64,000 nucleotides of DNA from an uncultured Pelagibacteraceae bacterium (lineage in GTDB: Bacteria > Pseudomonadota > Alphaproteobacteria > Pelagibacterales > Pelagibacteraceae): the NCBI GenBank assembly GCA_902581605.1, contig CACHPE010000006.1, positions 1 to 64,000 of the forward strand, given 5' to 3'. Position numbers and translations under genes: made by a program. Shown here one piece after another: positions 1 through 7,625 of this stretch (position 1 is the stretch's first letter; the number at the start of each line of letters is the position of its first letter). The notes under the pieces were generated by a model that was not told where the DNA came from, made no database searches, and saw only the letters and a list, made by a program, of their open reading frames with translations.

Positions 1-77
1 TTATTTAAGATATATAAAAATTTTTTTGAAATTTTTGTTTTTCCTATAGATGGTCCAAAAGGCTTAATATTTTTCAT
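1..77 (-). CDS. Start of a gene running off the left edge (product uncertain)
   Basis: An ATG at 77 on the reverse strand opens a frame with no stop up to the window edge (25 codons seen). The N-terminus reads MKNIKPFGPSIGKTKIS. A PFGPSI-type opening recalls putative 2-oxoglutarate/Fe(II) oxygenases of marine bacteria and phages, but no catalytic residue lies in view, so that is only a guess. It is transcribed in the same direction as the TSUP gene ending at 115, 37 bp upstream, and could be its operon partner. Confidence 0.5.
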   Translation of the reverse strand, partial: MKNIKPFGPSIGKTKISKKFLYILN

Positions 78-114
78 AATTCACTAAATATCTTAAAAGT
101 AAATTTATTCAATA

Positions 115-861
115 TTAAGCTATAAGTTTAATTCCTATTCTTATTGCGACAAAAATTACAAGAAAAGAAGTTAGTAGAGCTAAAATTTTGTTCGATAAGA
201 ATTTAATGTTTAATAAGCTACCAACTTGCCCCCCGACAAACACTGTTAAAAAAAATGGCCAATAGCTAATAACCTGATCTAAAGCATGATCTTTTGTAAT
301 TTGTCCAGCTATTCCAAAGATAGAATTGATTAAAATAAATAAAGATGCGCTACTGGTGATATGTATAGGGTATCCAGCTTTCATTAAAAATAGAATAGGG
401 CTTAAAAAAATTCCCCCACCAATTCCTATTAACCCTGACATAAAGCCAATTATCGATCCAATAAAAATTGATAGTAATTTTGGTATTTTATTAATTTTAA
501 TTTGTTCTTTACTAAAAGATTTACTCTCAATTAATAAAAAAATTCCTGCAACCAACAAAACACAAAATAATAAAATCTCAAATAAACTTTTTTCAATTAC
601 TATTGATCCTCCAATAAAGGCAAAAGGTATTGAGCCGATTAAATAAGGAAATAGTAAATCAAACTTTATATTTTTAGATCTTATAAAATTAATAGAATTA
701 CCAGATACTACAATTATATTACATACAAGTGCAATAATGGGAAAAATTGTATAAGGTACACCCCAAATTAAAAGTATTGCAAGATACGTTGACCCTCCTC
801 CAAAACCAATACTTGCGTATAATAATGCCGTTACAAAGAAAAGAATTGATAATATAATCAT
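115..861 (-). CDS. TSUP family permease (TauE/SafE-like)
   Basis: A 248-residue, very hydrophobic protein with about eight predicted membrane segments. It has the duplicated glycine-rich signature of TSUP (sulfite exporter TauE/SafE) proteins: GFGGGS near residues 19-24 and GIGGGIF near 146-152, one per half. The family moves sulfite, sulfoacetate or other small organosulfur anions across the inner membrane; the substrate cannot be read from sequence. The start codon is only 9 bp from the start of moaB on the other strand, so the two promoters must overlap the genes themselves. A second TSUP protein is encoded at 52475-53221. Confidence 0.85.
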   Translation of the reverse strand: MIILSILFFVTALLYASIGFGGGSTYLAILLIWGVPYTIFPIIALVCNIIVVSGNSINFIRSKNIKFDLLFPYLIGSIPFAFIGGSIVIEKSLFEILLFCVLLVAGIFLLIESKSFSKEQIKINKIPKLLSIFIGSIIGFMSGLIGIGGGIFLSPILFLMKAGYPIHITSSASLFILINSIFGIAGQITKDHALDQVISYWPFFLTVFVGGQVGSLLNIKFLSNKILALLTSFLVIFVAIRIGIKLIA

Positions 862-870
862 TTTTAAATT

Positions 871-1371
871 ATGAATATAAATATAGCCTTATTAACTGTA
901 ACAGATACAAGAACATTTGATAATGATAAATCGGGTACAATCTTGGTTGAAAAAATAAAAGAAGCCAAACATAAATTAATTGATAGAAAGATTTGTAAAG
1001 ACAATAAAGAAGATATTGTAAATATTTTAAAAAAATGGACAAGTCAAAAAGATATTGACGTCATAATCACTACTGGAGGAACAGGTCTTACAGGAAGAGA
1101 TATAACTCCTGAAGCGTTAGAAGAGATTGCTGATAAGCATATACCTGGATTTGGTGAAGTTTTTAGAACAATTAGTTTAAAAACAGTTGGTACATCATCA
1201 ATTCAATCTAGAGCTTGTGCAATCTTATCTAATGGAAAATATATTTTTGCATTACCTGGTTCCTCAGGTGGTGTAACAGATGCATGGGACGGAATTTTAA
1301 AACATCAATTAGACATTAATCACAAACCTTGTAATTTTGTTGAATTATTTCCAAGACTTAAAGAAAAATAA
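871..1371 (+). CDS. moaB: Molybdenum cofactor biosynthesis protein MoaB/Mog family
   Basis: A 166-residue cytoplasmic protein of the MoCF-binding fold. The molybdopterin-binding loops are clear: TTGGTGLTGRD at residues 67-77 and ALPGSSGGVTDAW at 127-139, with DTRTFDNDKSG near 12-22. MoaB/MogA proteins adenylylate molybdopterin before molybdate insertion; MoaB itself is active in some species and not in others. It is divergent from the TSUP gene and convergent with the Moco/MsrPQ gene set on the other strand (its stop is next to the end of the DUF1244 gene), so it is a separate unit serving the same pathway. Confidence 0.9.
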   Translation: MNINIALLTVTDTRTFDNDKSGTILVEKIKEAKHKLIDRKICKDNKEDIVNILKKWTSQKDIDVIITTGGTGLTGRDITPEALEEIADKHIPGFGEVFRTISLKTVGTSSIQSRACAILSNGKYIFALPGSSGGVTDAWDGILKHQLDINHKPCNFVELFPRLKEK

Positions 1372-1617
1372 TTATTTTTGATATTTTTCTTTCCATTCAG
1401 AATAAGGCATTCCATAAACATGCTCTCTAGCCTCCAAGTCTGACATGCTTACTCCTTTTTTTTCACCTTCTTCTCTAAACCATCTTGACAAACAATTTCT
1501 ACAGAACCCAGCAAGGTTCATCAGGTCAATATTTTGAACATCTTTTCTTTCATCCAGATGTTTTAACAATCTCTCAAAAGCTGCTGATTGAAGCTCTTTT
1601 TTTTGATTATCGTTCAT
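1372..1617 (-). CDS. DUF1244 family small protein
   Basis: An 81-residue protein starting at MNDNQKKEL; the frame is open 11 codons further upstream, but that stretch (MLVVFVINTLF) is unlike the family, so the inner ATG at 1617 is chosen. It carries the conserved CRNCLSRW segment and the ending HVYGMPYSEWKEKYQ typical of DUF1244, a small alphaproteobacterial and gammaproteobacterial family of unknown function. The CxxC pair may bind metal or be redox active. It lies 50 bp downstream of the XdhC C-terminal gene on the same strand and may be the last gene of the Moco/MsrPQ operon. Confidence 0.8.
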   Translation of the reverse strand: MNDNQKKELQSAAFERLLKHLDERKDVQNIDLMNLAGFCRNCLSRWFREEGEKKGVSMSDLEAREHVYGMPYSEWKEKYQK

Positions 1618-1667
1618 AAATAAAGTATTAATCACAAAAACGACCAACACAATAAATAAATTTATAT

Positions 1668-2348
1668 TTAATTTTTATATTTTTCGTAAACTAGTTGTGA
1701 AATTATTGATAACGCTATTTCAGATGGTGATTTTCCTCCCAATTTAATACCAATTGGTCCATTTATTTTTTCTAACTCTACTTTTTTAAAACCAGCTTCT
1801 ACCAATCTTGAGCATCTTTTTTCATGTGTTTTTTTACTTCCTAGGGCGCCAATATAAAAAAATTTATTTTTTAATGCATACTGCAAGGCAGGGTCATCAA
1901 TTTTTGGATCGTGAGTTAAAGTGACCAAAGCCGTCTTTGTATTAGTTTCTATTTCATCAAAAGCTTCATTAGGCCATTTATTAATAATTTTTGTATCTGG
2001 AAATCTTTCTTTGGACGCAAAATATCCTCTTGGATCAACGATAATAATCTCAAAATTTAAATTTTTAGCGAAATCAATTAAATACATTGAAATATCAACA
2101 GCCCCTACAATGATTACTTTAATTGGATTTTTATATGTTTGAACAAATATTTCTGAATTTTCTATTATACCATTTTTATTTGAATGAAATATTTTTTCTA
2201 TTTCCTCTGAATACTTTGAAAACATTCCACTAGGATTATTTCCAGGAAAAAATATTTCACTTTCTCCATTAACTAAATTTGTTATGAGTGCAAATTCTTT
2301 ATTTAAAGATTTATTTTTTAAAGTTTCTCTGATTATTTCTATTTTCAT
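1668..2348 (-). CDS. xdhC: XdhC-like protein, Rossmann (C-terminal) part
   Basis: A 226-residue protein matching the C-terminal Rossmann part of XdhC/CoxF chaperones. It shows a beta-alpha-beta start (IIVGAVDISMYLI), VDPRGYFASKERFP, then VTLTHDPKIDDPALQYAL and IGALGSKKTHEKR, which are family hallmarks. XdhC binds molybdopterin cofactor, promotes its sulfuration and hands it to xanthine-dehydrogenase-type enzymes. The first residue overlaps the stop of the preceding XdhC_CoxI gene (TAATG), so the two halves are made as separate, translationally coupled chains. No xanthine or CO dehydrogenase lies in the window. The usual GxGxxG of the nucleotide loop is degenerate here (GAVDIS). Confidence 0.8.
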   Translation of the reverse strand: MKIEIIRETLKNKSLNKEFALITNLVNGESEIFFPGNNPSGMFSKYSEEIEKIFHSNKNGIIENSEIFVQTYKNPIKVIIVGAVDISMYLIDFAKNLNFEIIIVDPRGYFASKERFPDTKIINKWPNEAFDEIETNTKTALVTLTHDPKIDDPALQYALKNKFFYIGALGSKKTHEKRCSRLVEAGFKKVELEKINGPIGIKLGGKSPSEIALSIISQLVYEKYKN

Positions 2349-2677
2349 TATTTAATCTCTTCAATATAAATTGAAATATCACCACCACAGGCCAATCCTA
2401 TTTCCCACGCATTTTCATTCGAGACTTTAAAGTCTATTTTCTTACAAATTTTTTTAGTTTTCATTAAAGATATACATTCTTCAACGACTTTAGCTTCTAC
2501 ACAGCCTCCAGAAACAGATCCTAAAAAATTTCCATCTTCACTTACTATCATTCTACTACCAATTCCAAATGGTGATGAACCCCATGTTTGGACAACTGTA
2601 GCTAATGAAACTTTTTTATTATTTTTTAGCCAATTATCTGCTTCTTCAAATATTTTTTTTTCACTAAAATTACTCAT
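2348..2677 (-). CDS. XdhC/CoxI N-terminal domain protein
   Basis: A 109-residue protein equal to the XdhC_CoxI domain alone: VSLATVVQTWGSSPFGIGSR near residues 22-41, GSVSGGCVEAKVVEE near 53-67 and an ending LACGGDISIYIEEI. In most bacteria this domain is fused in front of the Rossmann part encoded by the next gene. The gene start overlaps the msrQ stop by 4 bp (ATGA), and its stop overlaps the next start by 1 bp. The split falls at the domain border, so it is more likely a natural two-gene form than a broken gene. Confidence 0.8.
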   Translation of the reverse strand: MSNFSEKKIFEEADNWLKNNKKVSLATVVQTWGSSPFGIGSRMIVSEDGNFLGSVSGGCVEAKVVEECISLMKTKKICKKIDFKVSNENAWEIGLACGGDISIYIEEIK

Positions 2678-3252
2678 TTTTGAAATATTCTTTTAATGTT
2701 TATTCTTAGAATTAGTAAAAATGTTATAAGCACAAAGTAAATTAAAGGTTTAAAATATATAGTTTTAGATAACCAAACAAAATGCAAAGAACCTAAAATT
2801 GCAATAACATATATTAGTCTGTGTAATTTTTTCCAATTTTGTTTAAGCAATAAAACCATTTTTTTTGAAGAAGTTATTGTTAGTGGTATTAATAAAATCC
2901 AAGCAGCGAAACCAACAAAAATATATTTTTTTTTAACAACATCATCAAAAATTGGCTGCCAGTTAAATCTATGGTCTATGCCAACATAATTTAATAAGTG
3001 CAATGAGGCATAAAAAAAAACAAACAATCCCAACATTCTTCTTATTTTCATCCAATAATTTAAATTAGTAAATTTTTGTAATGGACTCATTGACAATGTT
3101 AAACATATGAAAATTAAAGTCCACTCTCCTGTAAAATGAGTAATTTCTTTTACAGGTTCAGGACCTAGTTTATTAAAAAAAATTTTATAAGTAATGATCA
3201 GAAATGGTACTAAGCTAAGAACAAAAATACATGGCTTCAAATATTTTGTCAT
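2674..3252 (-). CDS. msrQ: MsrQ, heme-binding membrane subunit of the MsrPQ system
   Basis: A 192-residue membrane protein of the ferric-reductase-like/YedZ family with about five or six hydrophobic segments. Histidines that could bind heme b are seen in YASLHLLNYVG and in KKLHRLIYVIAILGSLHFVW, and RRMLGLFVFFYASLH is typical of MsrQ. It passes electrons from the quinone pool or flavin reductase to MsrP in the periplasm for repair of oxidised methionine. Its ATG touches the stop of msrP, confirming the pair. Length is normal for the family (about 200). Confidence 0.92.
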   Translation of the reverse strand: MTKYLKPCIFVLSLVPFLIITYKIFFNKLGPEPVKEITHFTGEWTLIFICLTLSMSPLQKFTNLNYWMKIRRMLGLFVFFYASLHLLNYVGIDHRFNWQPIFDDVVKKKYIFVGFAAWILLIPLTITSSKKMVLLLKQNWKKLHRLIYVIAILGSLHFVWLSKTIYFKPLIYFVLITFLLILRINIKRIFQK

Positions 3253-4163
3253 TAAAAATATTTTTTTAAATCCATACCAGAGTATAAACTTGCTACTTCA
3301 TCTCCATAACCATTAAACATTGTTGTTGGAATTCTTGGACTGATTATGCCTTCACCAATTACCCTTTCTGTTGCTTGGGACCATCTAGGATGATCAACTG
3401 TTGGATTTACATTAGAATAAAAACCATACTCTTTTGGAGAAGCTTTCATCCATGAGGACGTGGGCATTTTTTCAACTAATTTTATATTCACGATTGCTTT
3501 TGCACTTTTAAATCCATATTTCCAAGGAACCATCAATCTTAAAGGTGAACCATTTTGATTTGGTAATTTTTTTCCATATAATCCAGTAACTAATATAGTC
3601 AAATCATGCATCGCCTCATCTATTCTTAGACCTTCTTTATAAGGCCAATCTAAAATTGGAAATCTTTGTCCAAACATTTGTTCTGGATCCAGTATGGAAA
3701 CAAATTTAACAAATTTTGCTTTACTGGTTGGTGAAACTTTGTTTAAAATTTTATTTAGAGGAAATCCAAGCCAAGGAATAACCATCGACCACCCCTCAAC
3801 ACATCTCAATTTGTAAATTCTTTCCTCAGAGGGGAACATTGTATTTATTTCTTCAATAGAGAGTTTCAAAGGATTTTCTACTTCTCCATCTATTATTACA
3901 TCCCACGGTGTAGTTTTAAATTTTTCTGATCTTTTAACTGGATCAGACTTACCTGTGCCAAACTCATAATAATTATTATAGGTTGTTATATATCTATACT
4001 CAGTTAATTTTAAATCTTCTTTCTTGGGAGCAGCATCTGCAGAAAAATTTAAATTTTGGCTTAAAAATATAGATCCTGCTGCAATTCCAAATTTTTTTAT
4101 AAATTCTCTCCTATTTTTATAAATATTTTCTGGTGTAATTTCTGAATTTTTAAATTTTATCAT
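3252..4163 (-). CDS. msrP: MsrP, periplasmic methionine sulfoxide reductase catalytic subunit
   Basis: A 303-residue molybdoenzyme of the sulfite-oxidase fold. The N-terminus has a twin-arginine signal (NRREFIKKFG, Arg18-Arg19) followed by a hydrophobic stretch and a likely cleavage site near Ala-Asp-Ala-Ala, so the folded protein is exported by Tat. YKLRCVEGWSMVIPWLGF carries the molybdenum-ligating Cys121. PLRLMVPWKYGFKSAKAI and the tail VNPTVDHPRWSQATER are typical of MsrP (YedY). It reduces protein-bound methionine sulfoxide. It sits one base after moaE and overlaps msrQ, so cofactor synthesis and its client are co-transcribed. Confidence 0.95.
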   Translation of the reverse strand: MIKFKNSEITPENIYKNRREFIKKFGIAAGSIFLSQNLNFSADAAPKKEDLKLTEYRYITTYNNYYEFGTGKSDPVKRSEKFKTTPWDVIIDGEVENPLKLSIEEINTMFPSEERIYKLRCVEGWSMVIPWLGFPLNKILNKVSPTSKAKFVKFVSILDPEQMFGQRFPILDWPYKEGLRIDEAMHDLTILVTGLYGKKLPNQNGSPLRLMVPWKYGFKSAKAIVNIKLVEKMPTSSWMKASPKEYGFYSNVNPTVDHPRWSQATERVIGEGIISPRIPTTMFNGYGDEVASLYSGMDLKKYF

Positions 4164-4164
4164 T

Positions 4165-4611
4165 TTAATTATTTAGAGACATCCCTTTTAACCATTCACT
4201 TTCCTCATTTTCATAATGTTCTTTTTTCCAAATTGGTGATCTTTTTTTAATCTCTTCAATTATATACCTAGATAACACAAATGCTTGATCTCTATGTTTA
4301 CAAGCTACACCAATAATAATGCTTTTTTCTTTTAAACCCACATATCCTTTAACATGTTCAATAAATACTGCTTTTTCTTTAATATTAAGTTTGTTATCTG
4401 CTTCCTCATAAATTTTTTCAAAACTTTTAATAACCATACTTTCTTTGGCATCATAGGTAATACCAGTAACTGTTTTATTTTCATTTAAATCTCTTACAGT
4501 TCCAATAAAATATATTACAGCTCCAAATTTAGATTGACTCAAAAAATTTTCAGCTTTTGAAATCTCAATCTTGTCTTTTTTTGAAGTATCAATAATTTTG
4601 GTATGTAGCAT
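4165..4611 (-). CDS. moaE: Molybdopterin synthase catalytic subunit MoaE
   Basis: A 148-residue protein with MoaE hallmarks: FIGTVRDLNENKTVTGITYD near residues 35-54, HVKGYVGLKEKSIIIGVA near 86-103, and the active-site segment KKRSPIWKKE at 122-131, whose lysines contact the precursor and the MoaD tail. With MoaD it puts two sulfurs onto cyclic pyranopterin monophosphate to give molybdopterin. The ATG overlaps the moaD stop by one base and the gene ends one base before msrP. Confidence 0.95.
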   Translation of the reverse strand: MLHTKIIDTSKKDKIEISKAENFLSQSKFGAVIYFIGTVRDLNENKTVTGITYDAKESMVIKSFEKIYEEADNKLNIKEKAVFIEHVKGYVGLKEKSIIIGVACKHRDQAFVLSRYIIEEIKKRSPIWKKEHYENEESEWLKGMSLNN

Positions 4612-4880
4612 TAACCGCCTCCTATAGGAGGTATAATGCTAAAGTTTTGTTTTTTAACTATTTTATAATTGTCTGAGACAATTTTATCATCAGATGAACA
4701 AAAAGCTGATGATTTTATAATTTTTTTGAAATTTTCATTTCCTTTAAATTTAATATCAATAAACTTTATCATTTGTTTTCTAAGATCTTTTATTGTGGAA
4801 TTTTCATTTAATTTAAAATCTAAACATGATTTAGTACTAAATTCTCTAGCTGCGCCAAATAGTTCAACTGATATTTTCAT
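4611..4880 (-). CDS. moaD: Molybdopterin synthase sulfur carrier MoaD
   Basis: An 89-residue ubiquitin-fold protein starting MKISVELFGAAREF and ending FSIIPPIGGG, the glycine tail that is thiocarboxylated and inserted into the MoaE active site. The tail has three glycines where the usual end is Gly-Gly; if the extra residue is real it should not block function but is worth noting. The gene overlaps moaC and moaE by one base on each side. Confidence 0.92.
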   Translation of the reverse strand: MKISVELFGAAREFSTKSCLDFKLNENSTIKDLRKQMIKFIDIKFKGNENFKKIIKSSAFCSSDDKIVSDNYKIVKKQNFSIIPPIGGG

Positions 4881-5425
4881 TAAAAAATATTTTTTAAAAA
4901 ATCTGGAAGCCCATCAGGGTTTTTCCATAATCCACTTTTTCCACCTTCTTTAATTAACAATTTTACATTATCAATTTTAAGATGTGGATTTACTATTTTG
5001 CTTAAATCGTAAATTGTTATCAAGGCAGAGTTAACACCCATTATAGCTTCCATCTCAACACCTGTTTTTGCCACCGCTGAGACTATACAAAAAACTTCTA
5101 ATGAACTGTCTAATTCATTCATAATTATTTTGGTAGCTGTATGGTCAATTGGAAGTGGGTGACATAAAGGAATAAGTTCACTTGTTTTCTTTACACCTAG
5201 CAAAGCTGATACCTCAGCTAATGTAATAGGGTCTCCCTTAGGCATCTTTTTATTTTTAATTAGATCAAAAACTTCTTTTCCTACATAAATTTTACCTGAC
5301 GCAAGGGCTCTTCTAAAAGTTTTTTTTTTTGAAGAAACATCAACCATGTTGAAAGAATTTTTTCGAAATACTTCTTTCGCCCAATCTTTAAGTTCATCTT
5401 GATTTATAATTTTTAATTTAGACAT
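4880..5425 (-). CDS. moaC: Cyclic pyranopterin monophosphate synthase MoaC
   Basis: A 181-residue protein with the MoaC active-site segments LIPLCHPLPI at residues 84-93 and KTGVEMEAIMGVNSAL at 120-135, and MVDVSSKKKTFRRALA near 27-42. It turns the MoaA product into cyclic pyranopterin monophosphate, the second step of Moco synthesis. An N-terminal extension of about 20 residues precedes the usual family start. It is flanked by moaA and moaD with one-base overlaps, so it is coupled to both. Confidence 0.95.
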   Translation of the reverse strand: MSKLKIINQDELKDWAKEVFRKNSFNMVDVSSKKKTFRRALASGKIYVGKEVFDLIKNKKMPKGDPITLAEVSALLGVKKTSELIPLCHPLPIDHTATKIIMNELDSSLEVFCIVSAVAKTGVEMEAIMGVNSALITIYDLSKIVNPHLKIDNVKLLIKEGGKSGLWKNPDGLPDFLKNIF

Positions 5426-6417
5426 TAACCACCTGTTGTAGATAAATTTTTAGTTAAACCAGTTTCACCGAGCTCTAAATAGTGGGTTTCTTTTTTAAAC
5501 TTAATTTGTCCCATTATGAGATCTTGTAATTCATCTATTTGATCATCTTTTTGCAACAGATGTCTTATACTTATTCCAGTGTTACCAAATAGACATAATC
5601 TCAAATCTCCTCTAGATGTAATTCTTAAACGATTACAGCTTCTACAAAAATCTTTTGAGTAGGGTGCTATAATTCCAAATTTCCCTTTGTATTCTGGATT
5701 GATAAAATTAAGTGATGGTCCCGCATCCTTGCCTAATGTTTGAAAAATCCAATTATTTTTATTTAAGTATTCTTTGAAGATTTTCGATGAAATATGATAT
5801 TTTTTAAAATAATCTAAGTTATCTCCAGTTTGCATTAATTCTATATATCTAAAATCAATCTTGTTCGCTTTAATAAATTCTGCCCAAGTTTCAAAATCTT
5901 TATCAGATGAATTTATTCCATTTAAAAGCACAGCATTAATCTTAATATTTTCAAAGTATAAATCTTGAAGATTTTTAATTCCTTTTAAAATCTCAGGTAA
6001 TCGATCATGACCTGTAACTTTTTTAAATGTATTTCTATCCAAACTATCAATACTAATATTAATACCATTTAAACCACTATCCACAAACATCTTTGCTTTT
6101 TTATCTAAGTGATAACCGTTTGTGGTAATTACAACTTTTTTTATTCCAGCTTCATTTTTCAAGATCTTGATTATATCAAAAAAATCTTTTCTTACCGTTG
6201 GTTCGCCACCCGTAAGTCTTATTTTACATACACCCAATTTTGAAAAAACTTTTGCTAAACGTTTAATTTCTTCCAAGTGTAGAAATTTTCTATTGTCACT
6301 TTTATCAATTTGATAACCATTAGGTAAACAATATCCACATTTAAAGTTACATACATCAGTAATTGAAAGCCTTATATATGGAAAGGTTCTACCAAAACTA
6401 TCTCTTAAAATTTTCAT
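5425..6417 (-). CDS. moaA: GTP 3',8-cyclase MoaA (radical SAM)
   Basis: A 330-residue radical SAM protein. Cys23, Cys27 and Cys30 in CNFKCGYC bind the SAM cluster. The second cluster is bound by the C-terminal CRSCNRLRITSRGDLRLC segment, and the chain ends TTGG, the C-terminal double glycine needed for MoaA activity. LTGGEPTVRKD follows the first cluster as usual. The open frame starts six codons earlier, but MKILRDSFGR matches the normal family start, so the ATG at 6417 is used. It is the first gene of the Moco-MsrPQ operon; the 92 bp to the divergent ABC ATPase gene should hold its promoter. Confidence 0.95.
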   Translation of the reverse strand: MKILRDSFGRTFPYIRLSITDVCNFKCGYCLPNGYQIDKSDNRKFLHLEEIKRLAKVFSKLGVCKIRLTGGEPTVRKDFFDIIKILKNEAGIKKVVITTNGYHLDKKAKMFVDSGLNGINISIDSLDRNTFKKVTGHDRLPEILKGIKNLQDLYFENIKINAVLLNGINSSDKDFETWAEFIKANKIDFRYIELMQTGDNLDYFKKYHISSKIFKEYLNKNNWIFQTLGKDAGPSLNFINPEYKGKFGIIAPYSKDFCRSCNRLRITSRGDLRLCLFGNTGISIRHLLQKDDQIDELQDLIMGQIKFKKETHYLELGETGLTKNLSTTGG

Positions 6418-6509
6418 TATAGTTAAAGATATCATAATTAATAAAATTAATCATGATTGAATTAACTTAAAAATTATGAATAAATACTTAAAAACAATAT
6501 TAACTCAAG

Positions 6510-7586
6510 ATGGCAGAGATAAATATTTCGAATATAAATAAATCTTTTGGGTCTACACATGTAATCAAAGATGTATCTCTAGAAATTAAAAGTGAATCTT
6601 TCACTGTATTTGTTGGGCCAAGTGGCTGTGGTAAGTCAACAATGCTAAGAATGATTGCTGGTTTAGAAGAGGTTAACTCAGGAACAATTTCAATTGACGG
6701 GCAAGTTATTAATGATCTTCCACCATCAGAAAGAAATATAGCAATGGTCTTTCAATCATATGCTTTATATCCACACATGACAGTGTTCGATAACATGGCT
6801 TTTGGTTTAGAGATTGAAAAAAAATCTAAAGAAGAAATTACAGAGAGAGTTATGGAGGCTGCTAAAATTCTTCAAATTGAGGAATACTTGGAGAGAAAAC
6901 CAAAACAATTGTCAGGAGGACAAAGACAAAGAGTTGCAATTGGTAGAGCAATTACAAGAAAGCCAAAAGTATTTTTATTTGATGAACCTTTATCTAATTT
7001 AGATGCAGCTTTAAGAGTTCAGATGAGAGTAGAGCTTGCTAAATTACATGATCAATTAAATGCAACGATGATTTATGTTACTCATGATCAAACTGAAGCA
7101 ATGACTCTTGCAGATGACATAGTTGTATTAGATCATGGAATAGTATCTCAAAAAGGATCACCTTTAAAATTATACAATGAACCAGAAAATTTATTTGTAG
7201 GTGGTTTTATTGGTTCACCAAAGATGAACTTTATCAATTCTAAAGTTATAAGCTCTAATAGTTCTGGAACCGAAGTTGAAATTTCAGGACAAGGAAAAAT
7301 TATTGTTCCAAAAACTTCTGATAAAGTTTCACCTGGAGATAGTGTAAAGATTGGTATCAGACCTGAACATATCTTAATCAATACTGGTGAAAAATGCTGG
7401 AATAGCAAGGTATTCGTAATTGAAAAATTAGGTTCATCTTCATTTCTATATTTAGAGAAAGATGGAGAACCATTAGTTGTTCAAGCAGATGGTGAGAATT
7501 CAGCTAATATTGGAGACAATTTAAGCTTAAGTTTTGATCTAAATAAATGTCATTTATTTGACGAAAATAATTTAGCTTTTAAATAA
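6510..7586 (+). CDS. Carbohydrate ABC importer ATPase (MsmK/UgpC/MalK type)
   Basis: A 358-residue ATPase with Walker A GPSGCGKS (36-43), Q-loop near FQSYALYPHM, signature LSGGQRQRVAIGR (134-146), Walker B VFLFDEP (154-160) and the switch histidine in THDQTEAMTLADDI. Residues from about 235 form the C-terminal OB/TOBE region of CUT1 sugar-importer ATPases. It has no permease on its own strand. The matching CUT1 permeases and binding protein lie at 10319-13412 on the other strand, behind the GH1 and GH4 genes. Such ATPases often serve several importers, so it may power more than one system. Confidence 0.93.
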   Translation: MAEINISNINKSFGSTHVIKDVSLEIKSESFTVFVGPSGCGKSTMLRMIAGLEEVNSGTISIDGQVINDLPPSERNIAMVFQSYALYPHMTVFDNMAFGLEIEKKSKEEITERVMEAAKILQIEEYLERKPKQLSGGQRQRVAIGRAITRKPKVFLFDEPLSNLDAALRVQMRVELAKLHDQLNATMIYVTHDQTEAMTLADDIVVLDHGIVSQKGSPLKLYNEPENLFVGGFIGSPKMNFINSKVISSNSSGTEVEISGQGKIIVPKTSDKVSPGDSVKIGIRPEHILINTGEKCWNSKVFVIEKLGSSSFLYLEKDGEPLVVQADGENSANIGDNLSLSFDLNKCHLFDENNLAFK

Positions 7587-7625
7587 TTTATCTTTTTTAA
7601 TTAGTTTTTATTTAGATTTAATAAA

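Noticed and set aside
326-646. Forward-strand open frame of 106 codons inside the TSUP gene
   Set aside because: Shadow of the reverse-strand TSUP gene; the protein is isoleucine/lysine-rich with no family match.
1668-2677. XdhC seen as one frameshifted gene
   Set aside because: The split is at the domain border, with TAATG coupling and intact domains on both sides; a true two-gene form is more likely. Long-read check would settle it.
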